From NCBI GenBank assembly GCA_018389105.1, contig JACATO010000304.1, positions 2,542,001-2,606,000 of the forward strand: DNA of 64,000 nucleotides. Direction: 5' to 3'. The position numbers were made by a program, and so were the translations under genes. The notes under the pieces were generated by a model. It was not told the origin of the DNA. It did no database searches and saw nothing but the letters and a program-made list of their open reading frames with translations. The DNA comes from Nautilus pompilius (lineage: Eukaryota > Mollusca > Cephalopoda > Nautilida > Nautilidae). Numbering within the stretch: position 1 is the stretch's first letter; each line of letters opens with the position of its first letter. Shown here in pieces: positions 9,607 to 23,444 of this stretch.

Positions 9607-12600
9607 TGTATTCCACCGAAGCAATGAACACTTTGCACACGGGCCCCATAAATCACCAGGGGAACGAGGGAGGCTGAGCGGGTAAGTCTCTATCTTCATC
9701 GGCGTGTCTGCCGTCATCAACAAAATCGGGAAAGACAGAGAGATCAAATGACGATTCTTCTGCTTTCATTCTGCGACTATTTGCAAAAAGAAAAATGTAC
9801 ATGTAGGCATAAATGATTCTGTTTCTCCACGCGTCTGAAATTGAGTATTCTAATTGATCCACTATACACATGTTAACTACGTCAGATTCCTTTGCTTTTT
9901 TCCCTCAGCCTCTCTCTGCTCGAATCTGTTTTACTTAGAACGGCTCAGGGTTTCGTTGTGTAACATCAGACGGTCATTGGTGACATTTCCGACTGACCGA
10001 ACCGGTTTTGGTGCAGAACACGAGAAGAAAATACCTTTTAAACATCTACCAGACAGGGTTCATTCTACACTGCATTATTTAAAAACTTTTGTAATTTGGA
10101 AGCAATTGATACTGAACTTGACTTTCTGAAGCATACCTACTACCTAAAAATTAAATTAATAACGCATTTTCCTGACTGATATAAGTCCGAAATCGTAATG
10201 TAAGAAGTAACCAAGAGATGGCGCTACCTTAAAATGACGCAATAGTTTTTTCTGGTTGAGAAGCCGTACTACAGAGGGCAGCCCCTAAGTCTGCTCGTAA
10301 GACTTGTGTATAACAGATGTGCTGGAGGCGTTTAAATAGACACAGAATGTGTATGGCACAGACGTGTACTGCAGGATAATATTATATATACGTCTCTGGT
10401 AAAATCTTCATGTTAGCACATTGAGTCTAAATATTTTAAATAAATTTTTTTATGAATCAAAAAAGAATTGCTAAGCTGAAGGTTGTTCATTTTGTCTTTT
10501 TAAAATCTAAAATAGTATAACATATTTTATCTACACAGCTGTGGTTTGTGAACTTATTAACAATTCCATGTTGTACATATTATTAGTGTATATACTTATA
10601 TACATATTAGCATATGCTCATTAAAAATGCATATTGCCTAGGTAAGTAAATGTGTTACAAGAAGTTTAGTCTTGTATGACTTTATGTAAATAAAAATGTT
10701 CTTCTTTTCATGTTCATTGATAGTTCCACAATTATGAGCGCCGGGTGATGCTGTCTTCTATAAAAGGCAAATATCCTTTAAAGTTAACAAGATATTTTTT
10801 GGAAACTTACCAAACTTGAATTAAAAAGATTTTCTGTGCCATATTGCCAGCCGGGTGGTAGAGTGTAGCATTTCTAAAGCGACATTAGTGAGTTGGTTTG
10901 TCATCAATATTTGGACAAGAAAACGAGTAGGGACATGGACAGAAGGAGGTTTGCTAGATCAGAAAATCGCGTTGATGGTAAAGAATATAAAGCGGAGCGC
11001 TGTAATTTCGCCGCAGACCGTATTATGTTCTGAGCTTTTTGTAAACAGAAGTTTAGCTGGGGCCGCCGACAGATGTTTCGCAAGTTTGTATAGAAGACCG
11101 AGAGTAAAGATGCTGCCTATTCGCAAACACAGTCAGGGAAGGAAAATTCAATTGTCCGACGTCATTGGTGAAGATATTAGCTAAATCCCGGTTTTTAGCG
11201 CAGAGTAAACAAAGGCTTCGAGAGCCCCCCTCCAACATCAGCAACAACCCCAGAACAGCTCTCTCGCTCTTTTTGACGCGATCCTATCGAGAAAACCAAA
11301 AAAAAAACCTCAGATCTTTTTGACCACAGTCCAATAATAAAATATAATCTCATAATAGAAGGAATATTAAGACAACATCAAAAACACTTTGTAGTATTGT
11401 GTGCACCTTTCAGGAACCTTTCCTGGACTGCCTTTTCTTTACACTAAACATCTTTACTTCATCAATGATGACTGACGTTAAGAACCAAAAGACCATCTGT
11501 ACGTTACACCTACACGATGTTTTACCATAATCGATAGTGCAGCTGTTAAGGTTGAAATGAAAATAGTTATTGCGTTGATTGATGTTCCATTTGATACTAA
11601 AGGGAACGACATTTTATCGTTAAAAAAGAAAACTAAATCCCTACTGCTTAGAAAACAATAGATGATGCACTAAAAGTTTGGAGGTACGCAGTGTTTTAAA
11701 ATCCTTCCGTGATATATTGGGATGTCTTGCGTTACTCTTGATATTTTGAGTGCCTTTTAAATAACTAAAGTGCTTGCGGACAATAAACATTAATAACTGT
11801 GTTACAGCCTTTTCTCGGATAATCCAGCCTTTGTCGTGCCAGGGTAAATACAATAAATACTAATAAATTAGTTTATTTTATTTGTAATATCAAACACAAA
11901 CCCATTGTATCCAAAGTAAAATCGCAGTCATAGACTGAACTAACCCTCAGCGCTTGAAAATAGTTTGCAAATTACAGAGCATTAAAGTAAAATGTGAAAT
12001 CCCAAAAGTTTAACGTATGTCGCTACTACTTATAATTTGGTTTCAATGCTAAAATTACTAATCACATTATAAGAAATAATTAAATAAATACTCTCGTGTT
12101 GACACTCAAGATGCCGTCATTATAACATTTTGCACAACTATGAGGTACACAAAGTTGTTAGAGATTTTTTTGGCACACACACACACACACACAAAATTTA
12201 TGGCCTCACCCATCCATGTTTGAAAAGAACGGGAAGTTTAAATCTACTGAAAGTGCGTTAAATTTAGTGCCACAGTTAAAGTAACGCTAAAACAACTTAT
12301 GAACAAAGAATTCTGTAGAAATGTATGCTCGTGGCTGGTCGCGCTGGAAGGTTGTGCAATCCGATCCCGTTTCTCCTGGCAAGGGATTGGGATCCAAAAT
12401 CCTAACCGAGAAAGTGTACGACAAGACGAGTATCTTTACTATGCCTTTAGACGACTCCAAAAGTTAACATGACCAGGTGTTGCTGATAAAATATACAAAA
12501 AGCGAAACAACTAAAATGTTTATTTTATATTTGTTTGGTTTTGTAATACGCGAATCTTTTATGGAAGTTTCACTTCAGGTAGACCTTATTAATTTTGTGT

Positions 12601-14039
12601 CCATTTTGTATGGGTTCTAGCTACATGGTTTCTGGGCATCCACGCACAATATGTCGCGAATGGATGTAAACTGTGTATCAGGCCAGATGTTGTTTGTGTA
12701 GCACGAAGACTAATTTATAAATGACTTGCAAGCAAGAAGCCGGTGGCGTGCAATTCAGGAGAAGATCGAGTCAGTCATAATTACTAACGTTATAAAGTGT
12801 GCATAAAGAACTTACATTTTTGTTGAGCTTAATCTGGCAGGGTTTAATGTCTGTGACATAAGCAGACTTTTATAAGGATTGAGAAAAACCACACGTTCTA
12901 CAAGAAAGCAGATGTAAAAGCGGGTTATATATTGGCCGGAGAACGAAATGAATCATTTGTCGACAGCCACAGTCCACACGGTTTGATCTTTACTGAAGAC
13001 GGGTCGCGCGCTATTGTAGCTATTTAACCCGTTTATAGCGATGTAATTGCATGAAATTAAGGCGGGATGATTTATGGTATCTGAGTACTTGGTTATTGCC
13101 TCATAAACTGCTGTGCTTGATGAAATTTTTCCAGACTGGTGTAAAACACTAATTCCGCTTTGACGCCTAGTATATGCACAGCACTATTCCCCGACCACCT
13201 CTATTGATTATCATCAAAAGTGAAGTTTCTCCACCGTAGTTTAGTTACGCCTCGCTGCTTGTGCAGCCAAGGGTTAGTATTACAATTCTGAGCGCAAAAA
13301 GTGCGAATATAATTATTATATTTGACCGCAGAGCTCAGTAGTACTGAACGAACTTTTCTGGCTACTAAGCTGTTGGTAAAAGCCGTCTCACGTTACGAGT
13401 TTATTGTCTGAGTGACCGACGTTTGGTTCTTTCTGTGTGTAAAAGCCACGTTCTGCTTAAGGAACCGACATAAACAAAAAGACAAGAAATCTCTATACTA
13501 TAAATTAATGGCCAGACATTTATTTTAAAATCTTGCATTATATTGCAAATAATAAGAAAAGAAAATATAGACACAAAGCAACGAAATGAAAAAAAGAAAC
13601 TTAACAGATAACATTTTGTCAAATTCTATAAAAAAAATATTTAGAACCACTTTTATCACGGCTTACCTTTCGATCTTTTAATGAAGTGTATATTTTAAAA
13701 AAATATTTGTTTGAATTTTTAATATAAATCAAGTATAAATAATTGTACGAATAAGTCACATAACTGTACAACTTAAAATTATGGTCGAGGTTTTCATTCC
13801 AGCCAATAAATCAGTTACAAATTTAAACTTTTATAAGCATTATTTTGTTTTACTTTTACGTTACAGTAAAATGTCTCAATTTTCTTATTAATGCCTTTTT
13901 TTTAAAAAAAGTATAAAGTAATATATGGTAGCAAAGTTTTTATCTAAAGTTTCTATATCACTGAAAAGTCTGACTATATTTCTTACTTCCTCTTTACATA
14001 CATTATATCTTTTGATTATTAATACGATCTTTATGTTTA
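9607..14039. other. Intergenic block without recognisable genes
   Basis: Contains a (CA)n run at about 12173-12193. GC-richer patches at 9610-10050, 10730-11280, 12330-12720 and 12880-13260 carry only short open frames without motifs; the longest is plus-strand 10855-11184 (109 aa), with no domain seen. The start GCCGGGTGGTAGAG near 10852 resembles a tRNA A box, but no B box follows. Confidence 0.4.
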
Positions 14040-14044
14040 TGCGA

Positions 14045-14830
14045 CCATCTTACACGCTTTTTAAAAGTGAGAGGGCAGCAATTCGTCTTTCTACAGTATC
14101 CTAAACCTTTTCAGCCTCATCATGCGGCTGACTGTTTTCTTCTCAAGGTATTGATCGAAAGCCGTCGACTTTCAACTGCACATCCATGCGTATGGTCTGA
14201 TATAGGGATCTAGAATCTCCTCCCTATATCTCATTGCAATCAGGATACCTTCATGAAACACATGCAGGTCTGTAGCTCCCTCCCTTAATGTAATTCTTAT
14301 CCAGACCATAACACATTCACCACCGCAGTTATGCCTTCAGTAATGGTTAAATCGTGACCTATCAGTAAAGAGAACATGGCTGTAGTCGTGCGGTGTCCAA
14401 GAGCCGAATTCACGACACCAGTTCAACTGCTCGTCTTTATGGCGGCCGATAAGGCGGAAACACGCCATGATCGTTTCCTATGGAACCCTCTTTCATGTAG
14501 TTTCCTGCGTATCGTTTATTCCGATTCCACCTCCTTTGTGGCCGCAGAGAGATCATATGTAATTTGGGTGGAGGTTGATGTTTTGCTACGCCGAGTCAAA
14601 AGTGGCCAATCTTGAACTGGACTTTAGACAATATCTTCATGCACGTGAAATTGCCTCGAGAGCCGAGAAGCCAGACGACCTGTGTTCACATTTATCTATT
14701 TCGCCATCTTACCAACAGCTGTCCGCCATCAGAAGAGACCGGCTACCACTGTGCACCACTGAACTCCGAAACTATTATCCGAACAGACCCACAAAAGCTT
14801 GTTTACACATTTCTACGGGGAATAATTTAA
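14045..14830 (-). pseudogene. Tc1-like transposase fossil, near full length
   Basis: Read on the minus strand in alternating frames this follows the Tc1 transposase order. Near 14615-14530: WPLLTRRSKTSTSTQITYDL then SAATKEVES and TIRRKLHERGFHRKRSWRVSA (end of the HTH region and linker). Near 14450-14350: HKDEQLNWCREFGSWTPHDY then SHVLFTDRSRFNHY, the first catalytic-Asp block (TDES changed to TDRS). Near 14310-14190: CVMVWIRITLREGATDLHVF and REEILDPYIRPYAWM. Near 14150-14060: FDQYLEKKTVSRMM, then after a gap VWDTVERRIAAL, the block after the third catalytic residue. The NARPH segment with the second Asp and the SPDLNPIE motif fall in deletions. Many stops and frameshifts; no terminal inverted repeats located. 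Inactive relic, family assignment firm. Confidence 0.88.
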
Positions 14831-14834
14831 ATAT

Positions 14835-17800
14835 TTTTAAAATAAAAAATGTTACACGAAAAAGAGTTTCTATTGAGCATTTAATGAATAAAACATTAAC
14901 CATTTTGAAAATATTTTAGTATTTTTTGTTTGCTTTTCATCTTTTAGAAACCGATCTACCACCATGGAGCCCACGCTGTGTGTTGGCAAAGTCTGAAGGC
15001 GCTTCTAACTATTGTCGAGCTTATACATGGCAATAAAATGGTGTCAAATCACGTATGGCGAACAACTGCAGTGTTCTGGATTTTAACAGATAATAAACAC
15101 TGAAAATATTAATCACTTCTCTTATGAAACATCTTCCCATTGTATCTAATGATCATAACGAAGACAGAATCAATCCAGAGAGGAAGACTTGATCGATACC
15201 TTCCGGAAATGAAATATCTGCTTGTACGATTTACCTCACACGTTTTAAAAGTTTTAAATTATTCCTGCATTTAAATGTTTACTTTGAATGATTATTTTTA
15301 ACCTAGAATTTAAATAGAGAAATGTGTTAAAACCAACAGAGGTGAAAATGATTAAATATGACATCATTAACTAAATTTGTATTGACATTATTCAGGCGAC
15401 AGGAAGAAAACCAATATTTACATAAAAGCTTTGCTTTGCGTTTTTCCGGTGCTTTACTTGAAGCAAGACAAATGACGAAGTGATGTAGCTAATTTATTTG
15501 TTTATTATTTTACACTATAAGCTTAACAGTTGAATTATTCTACTTTATGGTTAATAGTGTAATACAATGGTAGACTGATCTCCTCCTCCTCCTCCTCCTC
15601 CTCTCTCTCTCTCTCTCGCAATAGTTCTTCTTTCTAGAGGTTCCTTAGCAACAATCTAAATCTTCGCTGTATTAATCTGCATTTTAAGAGTACAGATGCG
15701 GCAGGATATCGTCTGGAGACACAGGTTTAACCTGATTTTAAAATGTGATCTGCTGATTGGTTTCAATAAATTTAGCATTATTGTATGATTTTATTTATTG
15801 TACTATTTATTCTAATAATTAAAGATATGCGCTACATTATGTTTTAAATGCTTTTAAAAGCCTGTTTCTCTTAAAAAGAAAGAAAGACTATTTAAGATTA
15901 ACCTGTTTTTTTGGTTTCTTGGTATAACTTCCCATAACAGCAACAAACAGAAGTCGTCTCCAAAATTGGGTGATCTTTATTTAAACGGTTATTCGTTTGT
16001 TGATTGTTGGTGTTTAAAGTTTTACACTTATTTATTAAACATCATCTCAAACATGAAATAGGTTTCATCCACAAAATAGTAAACGGAATATTGGGAGTAA
16101 TTGTTGACCGGGTACCCGGAAATGAAAACTAAAAGAAAAAGTTTGGTTGTATAAATCTTTGGCTCGTGAATACAGGTGAAAGGACGTTGATTTATCAGGG
16201 GGAATTCGGCAGAGACTTGCTAGAATGCTTGCAGCTTTTCAGAAAATTGAATATAGCGAACGATTAAAATATCAGATCTACCAAATTTTAATTTTGTTAT
16301 TTAATAGACCTAGTATAGGTTTTAAAACTTATTACGGGGTTTGCGCGAATGAGCAGAGAAATATTTTCCCCCTCTATTACTAAGGGTCATAACTACAAAT
16401 AAGCCAAGATTCCTGCAGCAGTTGATCTTAAGAAGTATTTTTGTTAGTATTATTTTGCCAATGATTGGAACAAATTGCAAGAAAATGTAGTATAAAATGG
16501 AAGTGCCTATCAATTTAACAATCGTATTGACTTTTATTTTTCTTTCCTTGAAACTCTTGCGTCACCGATGATTATTTAGAATTATCAGAACAGATAGACA
16601 ATGAATAGTCGTGGCAACTTTCTTGCTGTATGACAAACAAAGAACCTGCCGTCGTCTTGTCGGATCCGTGCAAGAATAACTTGATTTTATTTAAATATTA
16701 TCAGCACAATTTCAGAGAGGTAGCAAGAATAATATACTGTCCATTAATCGAGTCACAAAATATGAATCTAATCTTTGGTTATTTCATGCAGAAATATTTT
16801 TGAAAAATAATGCATTTATTAAATTTTTATTAAATATTCTGAAGAAGAAACTAAAGTTTTGCGCTTTTTCAACGATAGATTCTGATTAATTTCGATTTGA
16901 ATCTTTTGATGGGCCACCACAGATTCTTGAAATTTCGCTGGTCAAAAGGTTATCTTTATTTCGTCTTTAATTAATGACCGAAAGGCTATCTTCACTTGGT
17001 ATTTACATGACATTAAGGATGGCCTTTTTGTTTCTTTGTCAACTGTTAAAGATGAGATAAAGATGACTTTTTTCTGAGTAAATAAACATTTTTTAATTCA
17101 GTTATTCCGTTTATCTACAGGTTAAATTTTGAATTTTCAATTATGAATACAACTTCAGTAAAATTCAAAACATTTCCTCCTATCAAAGTGTTACAATTGA
17201 TCCCAGGTCGGGATTGGCTGTAACACCAAAATTATGTACAAAAACTAATATTTGTTATGCACTGAATAATATGAAAACCTTTAAGCAGTAAAACTCAAAT
17301 AATCCCTCTGTTGAAGCTGGTTACTCGTGACAAACTGATGGCTTCGGGTTCTCTGACTGATAAAGTTCGATGATGCTTCATGAATCTGCCCAACATATCG
17401 TTAATATATCTTGGAGTTCTAAATGTTATATCTCTTGCCCAGCTCAAAAGCAAATAACTTCATGTTCTTAGTGGATAACAATTTTAAAAATCTTTAACAC
17501 ATTTAGCATAGTTTTCTGTTTCCTATTTTTGTTCATACCGAATACTTGTTTATTTCTAGCATAGTAAACTTGGAGTTTCCGTTTGGCGTTGCCAATGATT
17601 TTAGCCATTTTACCTATCGGCTTAAAGTAACAACAAAAAACCATAATCATTTGCAACGAATTTGATGGCAGATTTCTGATGTTACTTCATGTACAGCACC
17701 ATCATAACATCACGAGAGATCTTTCTTCTTTCTGTTTTTTAGTATGTAGAAGGAATTAATTTTTTCTCCTTTTTAGCATAACTGATAGACAGCTAAGAGT

Positions 17801-20800
17801 CGGACAATAAGACGCAAACGTTGTTGGTATGACTTGATCGAAGAACAACAACCTTATTGGAGAACCTGACAAGGGATTAAATAGTGATTAGGCTCCGAAA
17901 AAATAATGTAACTGAATTATTAATAACCTAATATTGTGGACAGAAGAGCATTAGAATAAAATGGAGAAGACTAAAAACATCAAATTCTTACCAAAAGTAA
18001 TTTTAATGAACAACCAAGATCAACAAATAGAACAACAAATCCGACATCCATGACTATGTAAACTTGACTATGAGAACTCTGTTAGTATTTAATTCTAATC
18101 ATGAAAACAAATACCGTATGTACTAATTTACTGGGCAGAGTACCTATTTACCTTTTGTTACAAGCAGCCCTGCATGGATAACAAGCAAAACGTAGAGGTC
18201 CTGAGACAATACTGTATTGCACACGGTATGAATGCTGAATCTCGATATAATGCAGCACCAAAAACACCAAAAGTCAAAAACATTTGAGCCACGTGAAGGA
18301 AAAGTAAAACAAAATTTCTCAATAGGTAAATAATCACTTACCACTCTCATTGTGAGAAATATCGGTGGCCTTCCTTTAATTAATTTCCACTGGAAATGTA
18401 ATGAGTGAAGCCTGTCCACAGGGTATAAACACTGCCAGTGTTACAACCTACCCTCCGGTTCTCCCCTAACTTTTATATTTTATAGATCCCTGCTGAAAAT
18501 TTAATCGAGCCCTATTCAGTAAATTTAAGCTCGCACTGAGTACTGTTGTAAAAACACCGTACGTAATCCCGCATCCCTAATTATTTGGTAAGCCAGAACC
18601 CCATTAACCAGCCTCAGTGATGGTGAATGTTGTCTGCGAGGTAGTGAATCAGAAACACACCAAAGAACGTAAGAAAATGGTTTAAAAGACAGTACGACCA
18701 AAACACAAATTAAGCACACAACAAAAGAAACAAAAAATAATTTGTATATAATGTATCCTTTATTAAACACCTTACGCTGGCTTTGGAAAGGTCGACCTCT
18801 TCTGTTGCGGCAAATATTTGCAGGTCTGAATTACATCCCAGTCATTTTTTTGATATAATTTTGTTATGGTGGCAGATGTAGCGCATGCGCGATGGCCAGT
18901 TTCTTTTCAATGCGCTGAAAGGTTCAGAAGAAAACTCGTCTTGGCTCAGTCTACGAGCAGAGTTTATAACCGAGTCCATTGGCTTGAACTGAGAATATTA
19001 AAGGTTTATTCGGTAAAGAAACTGAAAAATATAATAGGCGCCTTGTTTATCCTGAAATTGTAATTAGAACAGATTAATTAATTTTAAATAGTTTTTTTCT
19101 AATATAAAAACATTCATACTTACTTTTTTAGTTTTTAAATCGATTTTAGATATAAACTAACAAAATACCTACACTGACCTTCAAAAATGTAGACTCCTTA
19201 ATAAAATATTTCATGTTCCTTCCGTAAATAAATGCTACACGTATCAAAACGGTGGATAGAGAATAACAAATTAATGAACTATTGTTTTTTATCAACTAAA
19301 CAAAGGTAACTCCAGGATGAAAAAATAACTGAAAAATAAGCGAAGAATGAACCTGGTTAAATAAAAGCTGAGAAATAAAACATTTTTATATCTGCAGGTG
19401 TAACATGGAAATAAGTATGCACGTCACAAGGTTTCTTCAGCGAAACCCTCTCCTCTTCTTTGCTTGATGGATTTATTTGTGGAGTAGTTTGGTTGTCTCT
19501 TTATTAGCCGGTCAGGGGTTAAAATGACCCGTGATCTGGTGCCGTCTAAACTCTAGTTCTAGTTTACTTTCTTCTCCTGGATTTTTTACTAAATCGCATT
19601 CTGTTTACAATTAGAAATGGAATTTTTCACAGATTTTAATGCGAAAAAGAAACACAACGGACAACGATAACATTAACTCCATTTTAAGATAAAAAAACAC
19701 TAATAAATATAAGATAATAAATTATAATTCGTAGTTTTGAGAGTGAAGTTCACGGTTTTATTAAATTGTAACTATCTTCATTTCTCGCGAGTCTGACAGG
19801 TCTGTTTGTTAAATACCCAGGACTAAGCATTGTAGTTGTCTCGAGTCATATAAAATTCAAATTAATTTAAACTATTTTTTTTTTTAATTTACTATCCAGC
19901 TTCTGATTTAAGCTTAAAAGTCAAATACGTTGTTATGAGTTTATTTACTTAAAAAAAATCAGTACTGAGACATCTCTGGAAAAAAGATGGAGTATTCAAT
20001 TCTTGTAGGAGAGCATCCGTAGATACACGACAGGCAAATTGTTGCAGTGAAATTCTGGCCGTGTCTGATCTGACGTTAGCTAAAATAGAAAGAAACCAAC
20101 TACACTCTGAACCACCAAGAGATGCAACAGACAGATATTGATGCGACTCTCCTGAGCCTTAGTTGACTCAACATTCCTTGTTCATCACCCACAAAAGCTT
20201 TTTGCATCGCGATACCAAAGCGAAACGGCTTTACTTTTATTAGCAGTCAAAATAGTTCAAAGGCACATCAATGTATATTGAATATATACCGGATTTATAT
20301 GATAGAACACAGTGCAGTCAATCATAACAAATAAAATAATTAATGCTAGTAAAATCTGTAAAAAATTACCCTAAAGAAATTTCTGCCAAGTCAGTTTTCC
20401 CCTGTATGTTGCTATTCAGAGGTTTCCAACATTAGAGATGTTATAAATGGTGGCGCTTAAGGACGGCACGACATTACAGTAGTCGTCACAATTATTGCTC
20501 GCCTTCGTAATAATTTTGAATATTTTTTTGTTAAAGTTTAGTTATACTATTAGACTGGTGGTTTTCTCTTGTGTTTAATTAATCATTGACTTCTTTTGGT
20601 TAAACATTAATTCCACAGAGACCTTATTAATATGAAAACAACGCTTATTAAATTTTATTATGTTAAAAATTACATATCTGGCAAAGGACATTCATTGTTA
20701 TGCTTGAAAGCTTAAGATGCTGCATTTTTTGTCAACACCTGTATCTATATTTATCTCTGAAGCGCTCAGAGCTATAAATAACAATTACGTAGGGAAAGAT

Positions 20801-21170
20801 ATTCATCACTGGTTCGCGTCCAACCAAGGGTCAGATACGTAACAAATATAATATAGAAATTATCTAGATAATTTCTTTCTTTTAAATTAAAATGTCTTTA
20901 AATAACTGAAAATTATAAAAGTTTCTCGTAAGTGAACAATTTCAAAATGCCACAAGGGATTCCTTAGGCTGCACCTATTCCAGTGTAGACTGACTGTAGT
21001 TTAGCAGTTGTAGGGAGAACAGAAGCCATCATAACTTGTGTAAGGCCCTCATAGCCATTATTTCACTTATAATCTTCATTTTCTGGCCGTTTATTTAAAT
21101 TATTAAAATTATATCACTAAAAAGTACTTTCTGATGTCTAACTGTGCAGATAGTATAAAATTCTTGTCTC
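14835..21170. other. Intergenic block without recognisable genes
   Basis: Contains a (CTC)n/(TC)n tract at about 15580-15617. Small open frames (for example minus-strand 18144-18419 and 18525-18770) show no domain; the second has a hydrophobic N-terminus but no homologue I know. The rest is AT-rich with homopolymer runs. Confidence 0.4.
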
Positions 21171-21174
21171 TATC

Positions 21175-21725
21175 TATATCCTGAAAACCGCCTAATTATT
21201 TCGAAACATCTATTAAGTCTGCTTTTAAATATCTAAAACTCAAACTTCCTTTTATTCTAATATTTTTACTGGTTTAGCGTCATTCAAAATGCGTAACCAT
21301 CCATTCCTTCCCACAGCGGCGTATTCAGGATGGCGACGATATGTTCTCTATTTTTAGGTCTAACACACCTTTTAATTACTCCTAATCTACTGTTCTCTTT
21401 GGTTGTAGCTGGAATGTACTGCTCTTCACATGTGAGATTTTACTGTAGTTAGATGTTTTTCTGAAACTGCATTTACCCGTTTAGGTTAAGCCTTGTAGTA
21501 ATGATTACAATTTTACATTTTAAACATTAATTCCTATTTTCCTAACAACTAATCAGTCTAAACGAATTAATCAGTTTTACTTTAAACAATTTAAATATTT
21601 TTTAGTACTGATAATAACGTGTATTTTAGTATCATCTACAGGCTATTTAATGCCAATGTGTGCTTCAATATCAGTACCATTTATGTAGCCCAAACACATA
21701 ACCTTGTGATACGCATATAGCCCCC
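21175..21725 (-). pseudogene. CR1-like LINE reverse transcriptase relic
   Basis: The minus strand shows the end of a CR1/Jockey-type reverse transcriptase. Near 21720-21660: YAYHKVMCLGYI then, after a frameshift, NGTDIEAHIGIK (family 'VPQGSVLGPLLFLIYINDI...'). At 21643-21615: VDDTKIHV, the [FY]xDDTKI active-site block with Ala changed to Val. Then NCLK, LIRLD and GKWELMF-like words (family 'DLxRLxxWSxKWQMxFN'). Near 21400-21310: SRLGVIKRCVRPKNREHIVA followed by ILNT (family 'ANRxLGxIKRxFxxKxxxxxxxLYxxLVRP'). Near 21235-21175: KSRLNRCFEIIRRFSGYR (family 'RxRGDLIExFKIIxG'). Stops and frameshifts are frequent, and no 3' tail repeat was seen. An old, dead insertion. The clade (CR1 versus a related LINE) is an inference from remembered motif wording. 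Confidence 0.72.
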
Positions 21726-21729
21726 CATT

Positions 21730-23210
21730 TAAGAGCTAAATACAATATTCTGCTTTAAAGCCGAATCACGGTGCTGAGATGTAACTGTTTGCCTGAAAAC
21801 AAGTGAGTGGGAGTTCTACCCGGGTTCTATGTCCGGTCTTTAGCAGGCATATTTGTCCGTCAGGTAACGTTTTAGCTGATTCCACGTCAGCAGTAGTTCG
21901 ATCGGAGTAGGCCAGGCTTTCACTTAATCAGTTCGATGCGTTTTACGACTGTCGTGAAGTACAAACTCGCCGAGCAGAACAAAGTCCGCTTTCATTCATA
22001 CGTGATGATAACAAAAATAACTGAAGCCGAAACTTCATTTCTCTGTTGAAATAAATTAAATACTCACTATCCGTTTATAAAGTATAAGTGCATTTAGGTA
22101 ATTGATCGAGAAGTAATTTTACTTCACTCCTTAAAGAGACCTTTTGTTCTAAACGACCCTGTGAGTGCAGATGTCGGCCATTATTGGTTTTGTCGCTACC
22201 ATCAACAATAATTTTAAATTACGACAGAGTCAAGGAATTATAAATGAATTGAGATTTAAACATATTTAACTACTTCATCTGTAGAAAAATGATCTAATCA
22301 AAAAGTCCTTTTTATTACTATTTGTGATGATAAGGTAAAATGTCTAATTTCCAATAGTTGCTATATGGCTCGTGCGAGGTCTCCGAGAAATAGTCGCCTT
22401 CATTAACTAGTTTATAGTCTCGCCGATCATTTCATAGTTATGAATTAATAGATTTATTGTTATTTAACATGCGTACGAACGAGCATATGTTTGATAGAAT
22501 ATCTAAACACACACATACGAATATAAAGTTTCTTTTCATTATAGACCATTTAATCACAACGCGCTCCTTTCTGCTTGGTGAAGACCAGCTCTTTATTCTG
22601 TATTTTCCGACAGTATAATCGCCAGCTTTAATCATGGCAGACACTTGCCATAAAAGGTGAAAATGTTTCAGATATTTCAAATATTTTTTTTCTATTCTAA
22701 CATAATATTTTCTTGTTGGGTTAAAAAAACTGTTTCTCAAAACAACCCGGTGTTTACATTTTTAGATGTATAATCCGACTAATTAGAACGGTAAAGACGT
22801 CTAATATGTTAACCTCAAACGCACATTGACTACAAGATGCTACCAATACCTAGAAATTTTACACAGGAATATCATTTATTTAGAAAATCAATTGGTTTGA
22901 CGTGTTTGATGGGCTTACAATAAATTAAGGTATATAATAATCTAGCTGAATACTTCACACTAAATATTCTGATATTGGTACACGAAAAATTTGAAGCTAA
23001 CATTTCCGGCTTGGAGAAGTTTTCGATTATTAATTTGTTGTAAATGAGAAATTGTCACTACTACAACCGGCCAAAAGGAAATGATATAGAAGTTTGCTGG
23101 AAAATAATTATTTCATTGCATATGCGCAAACCTGACATAAATAAATAGGCACCATCGTTTGAGAGAACTCCTTACACAGAGAACGCTGGCAGGAAATGAA
23201 GAGATCATCC
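21730..23210. other. Intergenic block; weak tRNA-like start at left
   Basis: Bases 21770-21840 (CGGTGCTGAGATGTAACTG, later GAGTTCTACCC) loosely resemble the A- and B-box regions of a tRNA-headed SINE, too degenerate to call. A minus-strand frame at 22438-22740 (100 aa, basic) has no recognisable domain. No other feature seen. Confidence 0.35.
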
Positions 23211-23214
23211 ATTA

Positions 23215-23440
23215 CGGTGCATCCCTCTGTCTTATGTAAGACAGCAACCCGCTAGCACCGAGTTTATGAGATCAGCAATCCTAGTTTGCGGAAGTGCACC
23301 TTATTCACTGCAAAGTCTGTGTCAGGGAGTCAAAGAAACTGAGTTTACGGGGCCATCTTTGCAGAGATCAATCGATTATAGCTCATAAGTGTTCAATGAG
23401 ATTAAATTCCGAACTCTGATGTCCTGACTTTTCGCGGCTG
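23215..23440 (-). pseudogene. Tc1-like transposase tail
   Basis: The minus strand reads GHQSSEFNLIEHL, a stop, then AIIDRSLQRW (about 23435-23360), matching the Tc1 block 'RSPDLNPIEHLWDELxRRL' with the third catalytic Glu (IEH) preserved. It continues as PRKLSFFDSLTQTLQ, and in a shifted frame DLINSVLAGC near 23270-23240, the place of the usual 'LIxSMPRRVxAVIxARGGxTxY' ending. Only the last quarter of a transposase is present. Upstream on the minus strand (23450-24000) I recognise no earlier domain, although an open frame at 23757-23999 exists. Confidence 0.7.
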
Positions 23441-23444
23441 GTCG

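Noticed and set aside
10850-10905. tRNA-like start GCCGGGTGGTAGAG
   Set aside because: No B box at the right distance.
21770-21840. tRNA-headed SINE-like patch
   Set aside because: Degenerate A and B box words only; could not be folded or delimited.
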